From Bacteroidales bacterium (GTDB lineage: Bacteria; Bacteroidota; Bacteroidia; Bacteroidales; Muribaculaceae): a DNA stretch of 64,000 nt. Where the stretch lies: assembly GCA_003150235.1 (NCBI GenBank), contig QAMW01000043.1, forward strand, positions 4,981 through 68,980, given 5' to 3'. A model generated the notes under the pieces. That model was not told the DNA's origin. It searched no databases and saw only the letters and a list, made by a program, of their open reading frames with translations. Position 1 is the first letter of the stretch, and each line of letters begins with the position of its first letter. Below are positions 1 to 8,350 of this stretch, piece after piece. The position numbers were made by a program, and so were the translations under genes.

Positions 1-1509
1 AAGTTCGTAATTGAGTTCCTGCGGATCATCCGGAATTACAGGCATAATGCTTTGGATATGTAGGTCTTCCTTGTAGACCGGAATCTCCATTAGGTCAATT
101 CGGGACCGACGTACAACAAGGGGATTGATTATGGAGCGGATGCTTGAGGCGATGCGTTCGGCTTCTTTCTTGATCTCTTCATCAGTCATCCTCTTTTCTC
201 TCTTAGCCTTTTCCATATCCTTATATGTGGCTATCAATTCGCGGAAAGATTCTCCAAGATTCTCCACCGTTCTGAGAGTGGATTTATTGGGAATCTGGAA
301 TAGCTTCAGAAGCGAATAAATGTCGTTTGGACGATTATTGAATGGAGTGGCAGTCAGAAGAACGACCTTGTTGTTGCTGCATAAATCATGGAGTAATGAA
401 TAATCCTTGATGTACTCATTTCTGAAACGATGTGCCTCATCAATAATAATCAAGAATTGTTCGCCGCTTCTGGCAATCTCTTTAAAATGGTTCAGCGCGG
501 TTTCTATCTTTCCAGCACTGAACACAGAGGCGTTGAAGCCGAACTCGTCTTTATAAACTTCCCATTGTCTGACAAGATGTGGGGGCGCAACAATTATTGT
601 CCGCAACCTTAAATTCCTTGCTATCGTGGATGCAATTATAGATTTACCAAGACCCACAACGTCTGCGATAATGACACCATTATGGTTGTAAATAGCATTA
701 AGAGCAAGTTGCACTGCGTCCGTCTGATATTTGAGATTGGTGTATCTGCCTTCGGTTATGTCATACGGGGTAAGGATATTGTCTTTGGAAGGAATATTGA
801 AATATTCATAAAGCACCCGAATATACATCAGGTATGGTGCATATAATTTCTCATACCAAATATGCTTAATTACCTTGTCTTCCCATGCGGGCAGCGTGTC
901 TTGGTCAACAACCGGAACGGACATTTCCCAAAGCTCGTTGAAGATTTTTTTAGCGTCGATATGATTTTGTTTGTCTTTAAGACGTACGTTAATTTCTGTG
1001 CGTCCTTCAAGTCCTTGATATGACAGGTTGCTTGAACCGGTTATAACATTACCGGGATCCTCGCCTTGCTCATTGTGGATGTCGTCATAGTCGAAAATAT
1101 ACATTTTAGCATGACATGGTTCCTCCGTTTTACGAATTTCAAGCGAACCATCTTTTATCTTATTGTAAAACAGCGTAAACGATTTCTGTTTTTCTTCACT
1201 GTCGAGAAAATCCGAATTATTGAACAGATGCACGAACTCCAGATAGTATTTCTCTCTAAGTTGACCGAGTGAAAGCTTATTTTCAGAGAGCGTGTTTATT
1301 ACCTGAATGCTTTTTGAGCTGTTGGTATCTACGTCAAGTCCCACAAGAATGCGTAGTTTCTTGTTTGCAAGCCCTTGCGACAGAAGATAATAACCAGAAA
1401 AGAAGAAATACCCCACAAGGATATCCACAGCATCCGTTTTTGGAAGAATGCCTTGGATGATCTCAGACATAAGCCTGCCTCTATTTGTTATGAATGAGTT
1501 TTGGCTCAT
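1..1509 (-). CDS. PLD-domain SNF2-type DEAD/DEAH helicase, C-terminus outside window
   Basis: The minus strand reads open from an ATG at 1509 to the window edge, about 503 codons. I chose 1509 over the in-frame ATG at 1470 because an AGGAG lies about 19 bases upstream of it. Residues 20-190 look like a phospholipase D-like module: a GYFFFSGYYLL stretch, then CHAKMYIFD (HxK) and an ITGSSNLSYQGL segment. A superfamily 2 helicase core follows, with LKYQTDAVQ (Q motif region), a Walker A-like VVGLGKSI, the DEAH box IIDEAHRFRN and motif III LLTATPFNN. Proteins of this architecture are usually about 1000 residues and are common near restriction or defence genes, but the role here is inferred. The protein is cut by the window edge, not broken. 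Nothing else in the window is obviously co-transcribed with it. Confidence 0.85.
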   Translation of the reverse strand, partial: MSQNSFITNRGRLMSEIIQGILPKTDAVDILVGYFFFSGYYLLSQGLANKKLRILVGLDVDTNSSKSIQVINTLSENKLSLGQLREKYYLEFVHLFNNSDFLDSEEKQKSFTLFYNKIKDGSLEIRKTEEPCHAKMYIFDYDDIHNEQGEDPGNVITGSSNLSYQGLEGRTEINVRLKDKQNHIDAKKIFNELWEMSVPVVDQDTLPAWEDKVIKHIWYEKLYAPYLMYIRVLYEYFNIPSKDNILTPYDITEGRYTNLKYQTDAVQLALNAIYNHNGVIIADVVGLGKSIIASTIARNLRLRTIIVAPPHLVRQWEVYKDEFGFNASVFSAGKIETALNHFKEIARSGEQFLIIIDEAHRFRNEYIKDYSLLHDLCSNNKVVLLTATPFNNRPNDIYSLLKLFQIPNKSTLRTVENLGESFRELIATYKDMEKAKREKRMTDEEIKKEAERIASSIRSIINPLVVRRSRIDLMEIPVYKEDLHIQSIMPVIPDDPQELNYEL

Positions 1510-1724
1510 CTATAAAAAAATTAAACTCCTAAGGCAGTTATCTGAGGGCTGGTCGAGCCTGCAACGACTGCTTTTGGTGTTTCTGATTTATCGGTTATTG
1601 GCTTCATCAGCCATTTGGTTAAATTTTGTGACCATTTTCAGATGTTTACAGTTTATCCATTTACAAATTTAATCTTTTTTCATGAGATTTTGACTAATCC
1701 CTGCAAATAAAATTTAACCGCTCG

Positions 1725-1962
1725 CATCTGAAATCTGAAACCTAACTTGTTCCGGCGTGAAAACGGCTGAACCGTGGTACAGCCCTACTTCCGATAAACT
1801 CCCCTAAATAACATTTTTTATTCTGCTCTTATGTCAATCTGTATCCTTCCCTTCTGAAAACTGAAATCTGACAACTCTCATGCCCTTATGTCCATCTGTA
1901 TCCCGAAATCTGGAATCTGACGACTGAAAACTGACAACTGGAAACTCAAATCTGACAACTTT
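1725..1962. repeat. Degenerate short repeats (CTGAAATCTGACAACT-like) upstream of mnmE
   Basis: The roughly 485-base gap between the divergent helicase and mnmE holds no gene. Its right half is built from imperfect copies of words such as ATCTGAAATCTGAAA, CTGAAAACTGAAATCTGA and CTGACAACTGGAAACT, with two copies of a CTTATGTC(A/C)ATCTGTATCC phrase near 1830 and 1885. This looks like slippage-generated low-complexity DNA. I see no RNA gene in it. Confidence 0.6.
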
Positions 1963-1966
1963 TCAG

Positions 1967-1974
1967 TAATTTTG
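1967..1974 (+). promoter_or_regulatory. -7 box of the mnmE promoter
   Basis: TAATTTTG matches the Bacteroidota -7 consensus TAnnTTTG. It lies 20 bases upstream of the mnmE ATG, giving a predicted leader of about 15 bases. The -33 region falls inside the short repeats and is not a clear match. Confidence 0.55.
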
Positions 1975-1994
1975 CAGCCTAAACTTTGCGAGAT

Positions 1995-3404
1995 ATGACA
2001 TTTAACGATGACACGATATGCGCCGTATCGACGGCTCCGGGCGTGGGCGGCATAGCCGTGATACGCGTCAGCGGCGCGCAGGCACGACAGATTGTTGACC
2101 GGGTGTGGCGCGGAAAACGCCTTGAAAGCGTGGCGAGCCACACGGCTCACCTTGGCTCGATTGTCGACGAGAGCGGCGAGGTGATTGACAGCGCCGTGGC
2201 GACGGTGTTTTGTGCGCCGGCGTCATTTACGAGCGACGACGTTGTGGAGCTGTCGGTCCACGGCTCGGCATGGATTCAGCGTGAGACGGTGCAGCTGCTT
2301 GTGCGCCAAGGCTGCCGCATCGCCGAACCGGGAGAGTTTACGCGACGCGCATTTGCAGCCGGTAAGCTCGACCTTGCCGAGGCAGAGGCGGTAGCTGATG
2401 TCATCGCGTCATCGTCGCGCTCGGCTCACCGCATGGCTATGAGCCAGATGAGGGGCGACTTCTCGCGGAGGCTGGAGTCGCTACGCGAGCGTCTGCTCGA
2501 ACTCGCGTCGCTGCTCGAACTTGAGCTGGATTTCTCGGAGGAAGACGTGGAATTTGCCTCACGCGAGAAGCTGCGCGAGCTTGCCGACGAGATACACGGC
2601 GTGGTGACGCGGCTCGCCTCGTCGTTTGCCACCGGAGCCGCGCTCAAAGAGGGTGTGCCTGTAGCGATTGTGGGCGCCACCAACGCCGGTAAGTCGACGC
2701 TGCTCAACCGTCTGCTCGGCGACGACCGCGCGATAGTGAGCGACATCCACGGCACCACGCGCGACATCATCGAGGACCGCATCGAGATAGGCGGGGTGCT
2801 CTTCCGCCTCATCGATACCGCCGGACTGCGCGACACCACCGATGTGGTGGAGTCGCTCGGCATCGACCGCACAGTGAAGCAAATCGACAAGGCGGCAATC
2901 GTGGTGTGGGTAATCGACCCGGCGGCGACCGACGACACACTGCACGACACATGGCAGCGCATAAGCGCCCATATCACCGAAGGGCAACACCTCATCATCG
3001 CCGTCAACAAAAGCGACCTCCGCGCCGCTTCGGGCAATCACGCGAAGGCTATCCGGGACAGCATCGAGAAGGCAGCCTTATTACCTGAGGGATTCACGGT
3101 CGTAAACATCTCGGCAGCCACAGGCGACGGCATAGACGCGCTTCACCGCGCACTCATAGAGGGATCGGGCGTCAACGCATGGCAGGGCGACATACTCGTG
3201 ACCAACGCGCGCCACTACGAGGCACTCACCCGCGCACTCGACTCCATCGACCGCGTCATTCAAGGACTCGCCGGCGGCATCTCAGGCGACTTCATCGCCC
3301 AGGACGTGCGCGAGACAATCCACCACCTCGGAACCATCACCGGCGCCATCACCACCACCGACATCCTTTCCACCATCTTCTCCCGCTTCTGCATCGGAAA
3401 GTAG
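1995..3404 (+). CDS. mnmE: tRNA uridine-5-carboxymethylaminomethyl modification GTPase MnmE
   Basis: This is the 469-residue GTPase that, with MnmG, modifies the wobble uridine (U34) of several tRNAs. The N-terminal formyl-THF binding domain begins MTFNDDTICAVSTAPG. The G domain, inserted in a helical domain, shows GATNAGKST (G1), DIHGTTRD (G2), DTAGLRDT (G3) and NKSD (G4). The protein ends FCIGK, with the catalytic cysteine of the conserved C(I/L/V)GK tail. I chose the ATG at 1995 over the in-frame TTG at 1986 because it gives the usual N-terminus and sits correctly behind the promoter. The gene is GC-rich, unlike the accessory DNA to its right, and marks the left chromosomal edge of the island. 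Confidence 0.97.
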   Translation: MTFNDDTICAVSTAPGVGGIAVIRVSGAQARQIVDRVWRGKRLESVASHTAHLGSIVDESGEVIDSAVATVFCAPASFTSDDVVELSVHGSAWIQRETVQLLVRQGCRIAEPGEFTRRAFAAGKLDLAEAEAVADVIASSSRSAHRMAMSQMRGDFSRRLESLRERLLELASLLELELDFSEEDVEFASREKLRELADEIHGVVTRLASSFATGAALKEGVPVAIVGATNAGKSTLLNRLLGDDRAIVSDIHGTTRDIIEDRIEIGGVLFRLIDTAGLRDTTDVVESLGIDRTVKQIDKAAIVVWVIDPAATDDTLHDTWQRISAHITEGQHLIIAVNKSDLRAASGNHAKAIRDSIEKAALLPEGFTVVNISAATGDGIDALHRALIEGSGVNAWQGDILVTNARHYEALTRALDSIDRVIQGLAGGISGDFIAQDVRETIHHLGTITGAITTTDILSTIFSRFCIGK

Positions 3405-3443
3405 CTAATTGATATAAAAGCAGTTAAAATACTAATAATGACC

Positions 3444-3475
3444 AATAACGCCTGAAATCCGGGCGTTATTTTTTT
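3444..3475 (+). terminator. Rho-independent terminator of mnmE
   Basis: A perfect 9-base stem (AATAACGCC at 3444-3452 with GGCGTTATT at 3462-3470) encloses a 9-base loop and is followed by a T tract. It lies 40 bases after the mnmE stop. Confidence 0.85.
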
Positions 3476-3574
3476 CGCCAAATCGGGCATTTCACGGTTT
3501 TTTTTAGCCGTTTGTGTATCCTTTTTCGCTTTCTCTTTTGTATGTCAGCCCATTTTCCGAGGTGTGGACGATTA

Positions 3575-3612
3575 TGTCACACACTGACACCGGGTGTCAC
3601 ACCATGACACAT
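3575..3612 (+). promoter_or_regulatory. Cluster of GTGTCA/TGACAC repeats, candidate operator or recombination-directionality site
   Basis: Four GTGTCA or TGACAC words lie within 38 bases. They include the perfect 15-base palindrome TGACACCGGGTGTCA at 3585-3599 and a flanking TGACACA. The cluster sits 30-70 bases before the broken HTH gene, a position typical of an autoregulatory operator or of excisionase binding sites. The function is inferred. Confidence 0.5.
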
Positions 3613-3642
3613 TTTTAACAGAATTAACTCAAAAACGAGAAT

Positions 3643-4539
3643 ATGAGCAGTACAATTGAATTTCAAAAGGTCTGTGAATTTTGCAGGGCATCATTCACAG
3701 CACGCAATAGCTCGACACGCTATTGCAGCAAGCGATGTGCCGAGCATGCATACAAGCAGCGAAAGAGAGAAGAACATGTAGCATCCACTCAAAAGACTTT
3801 AGATGCAAAAGCATCGGAAGCCGAGGAAAAACTTTTGTTTTTGTCCCCTTGCCAATGTGCGAGACTGATAGGTGTTTCTACACGGACTCTTTACCGATAT
3901 CTGGAAAGAGGATCGATCCCCTGCGTGTAATTCTCAGGTAAAACTTTCATAAGTCGGGCTGTTCTCGATGAGATGTTCAAATCTACTTCCCCTCACATCA
4001 AACGAGAGGCTAAAACCTGTGAACCCATCACCGAATTCTATACCTCAAAAGAGGTGCTTGAAAAATTCGGCATCGGTAACAGCTGGCTGTATAAGATGGC
4101 GGCCAAGCACCACATCCCCAAGACAGTCTCCCGAGGAAAGACACTCTGGAGCAAAAAGCACATTGACCGTATCTTCGGCAAACCGGTAGAGGAAGTGGTC
4201 AATAAAGATGAGTGGTACACGGTCGATGAAGTCTGCACTAAGTTCGGCATGAAAAAGGAGGCCCTATATCGCTTGGTTTCGGAACTAAAAATCACAAAGC
4301 AAAAAGTCCGGAACATTGTCTATTACTTCCGAGAGGAAGTAGATGCTGCTATGGGTATAAACCCGGAACTGGCTTCGGAATACTATTCGATTCAGGAGGC
4401 AATGGGTGCTTATGGCATGACCCGAGACCAAATTTCGTACTATGTTCGTACATATAAGGTACCTCAAATCTACTGTGACAACCGAGTATATATAGAGCGT
4501 GCAGGTCTCGACAAAGTCCTTGGAATTCCTAAAATTTAA
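3643..4539 (+). pseudogene. Excisionase-type HTH protein of a mobile element, broken by one in-frame TAA
   Basis: The frame is open from 3643 to 4539 except for one TAA at 3928-3930. Read through, it gives about 298 residues that align end to end with the intact 292-residue paralogue at 33285-34163. It has an N-terminal treble-clef zinc site (CEFC, then YCSKRC), a first MerR/excisionase-type HTH (LIGVSTRTLYRYLERGSI), then two or three more HTH-like modules (FYTSKEVLEKFGI, WYTVDEVCTKFGM, YYSIQEAMGAYGM). The stop falls just after the first HTH, between IPCV and FSGKTFISR, the beta-wing part. A Gln codon (CAA) changed by one transition is the simplest source. Re-initiation at the ATG at 3973 could still make a 188-residue C-terminal product. 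It probably regulated excision or transfer of the element. Confidence 0.8.
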
Positions 4540-4545
4540 TAATAA

Positions 4546-4609
4546 CCGGTGCATAAGCATAGCTGCGCCGCACCGCAATGGCGCACCGCTTGATTTCCAA
4601 TTAGTTTTG
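4546..4609 (+). promoter_or_regulatory. GC-rich control motif (copy A) and -7 box before the integrase relic
   Basis: CCGGTGCA, a CTGCGCCGC/CACCGC segment and TGGCGCACCG are followed by a TAGTTTTG -7 box at 4602-4609. The same succession of words, ending in TAATTTTG, recurs before the HTH gene at 6608 (6488-6562). The two genes were therefore probably under one regulator. The spacing of the half-motifs differs between copies. Confidence 0.5.
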
Positions 4610-4695
4610 CAGCAATTCCAAAATCAAATAACCAACAATAAGAAATAACAATAAGAAAGAACACCGTTCCATCAGTAAATGTGCGCACGGCGAAA

Positions 4696-5511
4696 ATGAC
4701 TAAAGGAAGACTTTCAGTCTATCTGGATTTTTATCCGGCTGTACGCAATCCCCAAACCAACAGAAACACTCGACGCGAGTATCTGGGATTCTATATCTAT
4801 GAAAATCCGACAACCCAGTTCCAAAAGGAGTATAATGAGTCGATACTCAACCGCGCAGAACTAATACGTTGCCGCCGTTAGGAGCAACTAATCAACAGTG
4901 AATTCGGATTTCTAGACCGCGAGACTCCGAAACTCGACTTCCTCGCCTATTTTGAGCGAAAGAGCAAAGGGCGTCATCAGAAATGGAAATGCTCTTATCT
5001 GCATTTCCGTCAGTTCACAAAAGGGAGCTGCACTTTCGGAGATATAACCATCGACTTCTGTAACAAACGCGCATCGCTGTTCTCAATACTCACAGGATTG
5101 CGCCTCAGCGATATCCTTAATCTCAAGTGGGAAGACATTCGACAGGATGCAGATGGCAAAATCTCGATGTTCATTCGTATTCAGAAAACGAAGAAAGAAA
5201 CCTGTCACCCTCTAAGTACAGAGATGCTCGCGCTGTTCGGAGAGCGCAAAACAGGAAAGGTGTTCAAGGACTTCCAACGTCACATGGCTCAACGCCCTTT
5301 GCAAGAGTGGCTGAAAGCAGCCGGAATTACAAAACATATCACCTTCCACAAATTCCGAGATACGTTCGCCACTCTCCAACTCGCCGCCGGCACTGACATC
5401 TTCACGGTCAGCAAATTACTTAACCATGCTAACGTAACTACAACTCAGTTATATGCTCAACTTCTGCCGTCTGCAAAACGAATAACGACAAACAGAATCT
5501 CGCTGAAATAA
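4696..5511 (+). pseudogene. Tyrosine recombinase (integrase) relic: in-frame TAG plus internal deletion
   Basis: The N-terminal part (MTKGRLSVYLDFYPAVRNP, from ATG 4696; a GTG lies at 4681) is the arm-binding domain of a Bacteroidales element integrase. A TAG at 4879-4881 interrupts RCRR-stop-EQLINSEFGFLD, where relatives have Gln, so CAG to TAG is likely. The frame then stays open into the core-binding domain (FTKGSCTFGDITIDFCNK). That joins directly to the catalytic domain at ASLFSILTGLRLSDI, so roughly 100 residues between them appear deleted. The catalytic R (GLRLSD), HxxR (HKFRDTFA), H (LLNHANV) and Y (QLYAQL) are all present in the C-terminal part. With both lesions, the product cannot be a normal integrase, so the element should be fixed unless helped in trans. 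Confidence 0.85.
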
Positions 5512-5530
5512 GCAGTCATTGATTATCCAT

Positions 5531-5581
5531 TCCTCCGGTGAAAGACGATATAAAATTCATCCTCTTTCATCGGAGGATTTT
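5531..5581 (+). terminator. Long-stem terminator after the integrase relic
   Basis: A 15-base stem (5531-5545 with 5563-5577, one G-U pair) is followed by TTTT. It lies 20 bases after the integrase stop. Confidence 0.7.
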
Positions 5582-5584
5582 CCA

Positions 5585-5712
5585 TATATAAATATAATCT
5601 CAAAAGATAAAAATACATAAGTGTATGTACCAATATTTATATGGTCAATTCGTCTATACCGCTAACATAAAACACCATAAATCAGCTTTTTAACTATATA
5701 AATATAATCTCA
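5585..5712. repeat. 18-base direct repeat pair in an AT-rich gap
   Basis: TATATAAATATAATCTCA occurs at 5585-5602 and 5695-5712. Between the copies lie a small inverted repeat (TACATAAGTGTATGTA) and the 13-mer CAATTCGTCTATA (5646-5658), which recurs at 8386-8398. No gene is visible in this gap of about 370 bases (5512-5885). The repeats lie directly downstream of the integrase relic, so they could be core or arm sites of the recombinase, or origin-like repeats. Confidence 0.5.
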
Positions 5713-5746
5713 CTTCTTAATTAGCCTTAACTGTCAGAAACAGCTC

Positions 5747-5778
5747 TTGGTTTCATCTGTTTTCCGTGTATATCTTTG
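5747..5778 (+). promoter_or_regulatory. Bacteroidota-type promoter for the 5886 gene
   Basis: TTGG at 5747-5750, a 20-base spacer, then TATCTTTG at 5771-5778. The predicted leader to the ATG at 5886 is about 100 bases. Confidence 0.5.
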
Positions 5779-5885
5779 CATAAGCATTCGCACAAATGTA
5801 CTTATATGAATAATAAATATATTATTCTCTCCGAATTTTTGCATGTCTTGTTTTCCTGGCATGTGCAATCACTTCCGGCATCAAT

Positions 5886-6464
5886 ATGTCGGAAAAAGGT
5901 ACTTCGACCATCGTAACGGTACTTTCTGTTATCCTGATTTTCATACTGCTACTCACTGGCGGTTGGATTACCGAATATAGTGTGCGGTATCTGATTTATC
6001 CTTGGATAAAAAACATCAGTCACAAATGGAACGGTCGAGGCACGAAACAAAAGCCGACAGTGCTCCCTCCCATTTTCAGGGAGATTGTAGAATATACAAG
6101 AACGACGTTCCATCAGGTTCTCACGCCCGAGGAAATTGACAATCTTATCAACTCGATGAAACTCTTCGCCATCGATTATGAACCGGATCAACAACCGGCA
6201 GCGGTCAATAGAGCTCTTCATCGTATCAGTACGCTTGATCTTCATCATTTCGGATGGAATATAGGCAAACGGTTGAAAAAAGATAATCCAGGAATCGCCC
6301 ATTTTCTCAAAACTCAATTCCCTGTCGTATTTAAGAATTCAACCGAAGCATCCATGAAGAAAAAACTCAAATCGGAAGATGGACGGTTTATGATTGACAT
6401 TATAGAATTGGACAAGGAGTTGTCGCCTGTCAATCTCAATAAAATTATTCATAGTCAGGCATAG
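5886..6464 (+). CDS. Unknown single-pass membrane protein of the mobile element
   Basis: This is a 192-residue protein I do not recognise. Residues 8-30 (TIVTVLSVILIFILLLTGG) form one strong membrane segment, probably an uncleaved N-terminal anchor. A basic stretch follows (KNISHKWNGRGTKQK), then a mostly helical soluble domain of about 140 residues, likely cytoplasmic under the positive-inside rule. No catalytic motif is visible. It lies alone between the integrase relic and the small HTH gene, has its own predicted promoter, and ends about 25 bases before control motif copy B. It could act in transfer, surface exclusion or signalling for the element, but nothing in the sequence decides this. 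The reading frame is intact, in contrast to its two upstream neighbours. Confidence 0.7.
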   Translation: MSEKGTSTIVTVLSVILIFILLLTGGWITEYSVRYLIYPWIKNISHKWNGRGTKQKPTVLPPIFREIVEYTRTTFHQVLTPEEIDNLINSMKLFAIDYEPDQQPAAVNRALHRISTLDLHHFGWNIGKRLKKDNPGIAHFLKTQFPVVFKNSTEASMKKKLKSEDGRFMIDIIELDKELSPVNLNKIIHSQA

Positions 6465-6487
6465 CCTTTGGTTAACGCCGGTTAAAG

Positions 6488-6562
6488 TCCGGTGCAACCG
6501 GTTTGATTCTCTGCACCGCTCCGGCACACATTGGCGCACCGTCGGTCCCGAGACTAATTTTG
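6488..6562 (+). promoter_or_regulatory. GC-rich control motif (copy B) and promoter of the small HTH gene
   Basis: CCGGTGCA, CTGCACCGC and TTGGCGCACCG, ending in a promoter with TTGG at 6531-6534, a 20-base spacer and TAATTTTG at 6555-6562. It shares its word order with copy A at 4546-4609. The GGCGCACCG word overlaps the -33 box, so a bound regulator would block or recruit RNA polymerase. Confidence 0.55.
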
Positions 6563-6607
6563 CTGCATAATTACAAATCTCAGTAATATGCAAAAATTAC
6601 ATTCGAG

Positions 6608-6961
6608 ATGCTTCCAGAAATGATTGGAGCTCTCACAGAAGAGATAAAATCTCTCAGAAAAGATTTTGATGAGTGGCGACGCAACTCATTCAAAACATCT
6701 CCTCAAGATGAAAAGCTTATCGGTATAGAAGAGGCTGCCGCTCTCTTAAACCGGTCAACTGATACTGTATACAAGTGGGCCCGTGCTGGGAGAATCCCGT
6801 ATTATAAACCGGGGAAGATGCTGGAATTCCGGCCGTCAGAACTCATGGAATATCAGAAACGAAGTCGTAATGACCGCTCTAAGACTACAAATGAGCTTTT
6901 GAAAGAGTTGTCGGCAGATGTTCGCCGAAAACCTAAATCGTTTGGTAATCTGGGGATATAA
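6608..6961 (+). CDS. Small excisionase-family helix-turn-helix protein
   Basis: This is a 117-residue protein with a short N-terminal helix (MIGALTEEIKSLRKDFDEW, coiled-coil-like). A MerR/excisionase-type HTH follows at about residues 38-80: IGIEEAAALLNRSTDTVYKWARAGRIP, then the wing YYKPGKMLEFRPSELMEY. A basic tail completes it. Proteins of this type sit beside DUF3987 and primase-like genes in many Bacteroidales mobilizable elements and bind DNA to control replication, excision or transcription. Its TAA stop at 6959-6961 is in the same frame as the protein-like sequence that leads into the DUF3987 gene, so the two genes abut with no gap. It is probably the first gene of the replication-mobilization block. 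Confidence 0.8.
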   Translation: MLPEMIGALTEEIKSLRKDFDEWRRNSFKTSPQDEKLIGIEEAAALLNRSTDTVYKWARAGRIPYYKPGKMLEFRPSELMEYQKRSRNDRSKTTNELLKELSADVRRKPKSFGNLGI

Positions 6962-7045
6962 TATGCTGAAAATTTAATCTCCACTCTTGCCATCGGCAAT
7001 GCGCTTGCGCGGACATCACAGGGAATAACCCGGGAGAGTTTTCCA

Positions 7046-8350
7046 TTGAAGGTGTTTCCTCAGAAAGTGCAGAAACTGATTTTGCATCTGGTGAAACATC
7101 GTAACTTCAAACTGGAGTTTGTAGCGACCTGTATGATAACGGCGGCAGCTGCCGCTATCGGCAATTCGCGCAGAATCCGGTCCCGTGAAGGTTGGGAAGT
7201 CGCGCCGATGTTCTATATGATACTTGTCGGCAGACCTGGCATCGGGAGAACACCACCGTTGGAATTCGCTTTCCGACCCCTCTGCGACATTGACCGTGAA
7301 CGGGAAAAGGTGTATGCCGAGCAATACAAAGAGTACCAAGCGTTGAAAGCTCAATACGAGAAATCAAATTCTCAAGGAGAACCGCCAGTGGCGCCTAAAT
7401 TGATCAGGACTTTGATTTCTGATTTCACACAGGAAGCGATGGTCAAGCTGCATGCGGACAATTTCAGAGGTCTTTGCATGAAGTATGACGAGATAATCGG
7501 ATTCTTCCGCACTGCCGACCGATACAACACCAGCTCGCTGATTACTGACATGCTGTCCATTTTCACGAACGGACAATTGATAAATTCCAAAAAGGAGCAG
7601 ACACAATCATTATCAATAGAATATCCCTGTGTGAGCCTTATAGGGACTACTCAGGCGACTATGCTTCCGGAATTGGCAAAGCAAAATCTTATAAAGAATG
7701 GATTCATCGACCGATTTATCTTTGTCAAATCCGAGGACAACAAGATTCCCTTGTGGTGTAAAACAGTGCCAAATAAGGAAGACAGTTATAATCCGGAAGC
7801 GATATGGAAAGAAGTCATTGACCGACTGATGACACTACACCCCGAGACTGACGGTATGTCCGGTGAGAGCCATTCGGTTATTCTTAAGCTTTCAGTCGCG
7901 GGTGCCGAAAGATTTGTGGACTGGCATAACGAATTCGCGCAGCTTCAGAATGAGATTGAAGATGAAAGACTGCTCAACACAAGAACTGCCAAATGGGACT
8001 ATCAGGTTCCACGAATGGCTCTTGTAATGCAACTTTTATCTTGGGCTTGCTATGAGTCGGATGGTGTAATTGTGTCTCTTGAAGCTATGATAGCGGCCAT
8101 AAAACTCAATACGTTTTATGAGAACTGTTACAGTGATCTGGAACCTTACCTGTCTCAAAGCGCGTTGCCTACTGCTAAAGCGGAATATCTCAAAGCTCTT
8201 CCCGATGAGTTCAAGACACATGAGGCTATATCAATAGGCAAGAAATTCGGAATGAGTGAAAGTACAGTCAAGCACGATCTTCCGAAGCTCGTCAAAAGCG
8301 GACATATCGCATGCATATCCAAAGGCAACTACAAAAAGAACTATAACTGA
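7046..8350 (+). CDS. DUF3987 P-loop protein of a mobilizable element (start uncertain; coding sequence probably begins near 6962)
   Basis: 434 residues are counted from a TTG at 7046. The frame reads as good protein back to 6962 (NLISTLAIGNALARTSQGIT) with no ATG, right up to the stop of the preceding HTH gene. The true start may therefore be non-standard, or a small indel may have removed it. The family is DUF3987, found in phage, plasmid and integrative elements and thought to act in replication next to a primase. Visible features are FYMILVGRPGIGRTPP, a Walker A-like loop whose lysine position is arginine; KYDEIIGFFRT, a Walker B-like acidic motif; and a C-terminal winged-helix-like segment (EAISIGKKFGMSESTVKHDL). 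The Lys to Arg change could weaken ATP hydrolysis. Confidence 0.75.
   Translation: MKVFPQKVQKLILHLVKHRNFKLEFVATCMITAAAAAIGNSRRIRSREGWEVAPMFYMILVGRPGIGRTPPLEFAFRPLCDIDREREKVYAEQYKEYQALKAQYEKSNSQGEPPVAPKLIRTLISDFTQEAMVKLHADNFRGLCMKYDEIIGFFRTADRYNTSSLITDMLSIFTNGQLINSKKEQTQSLSIEYPCVSLIGTTQATMLPELAKQNLIKNGFIDRFIFVKSEDNKIPLWCKTVPNKEDSYNPEAIWKEVIDRLMTLHPETDGMSGESHSVILKLSVAGAERFVDWHNEFAQLQNEIEDERLLNTRTAKWDYQVPRMALVMQLLSWACYESDGVIVSLEAMIAAIKLNTFYENCYSDLEPYLSQSALPTAKAEYLKALPDEFKTHEAISIGKKFGMSESTVKHDLPKLVKSGHIACISKGNYKKNYN

Noticed and set aside
1986..3412. Long antisense and other-frame ORFs inside mnmE (for example 2426-3037 minus, 3179-3412 plus)
   Set aside because: mnmE is complete and in frame; the others are products of GC-rich codon structure, with arginine/serine- or histidine-rich nonsense-like proteins.
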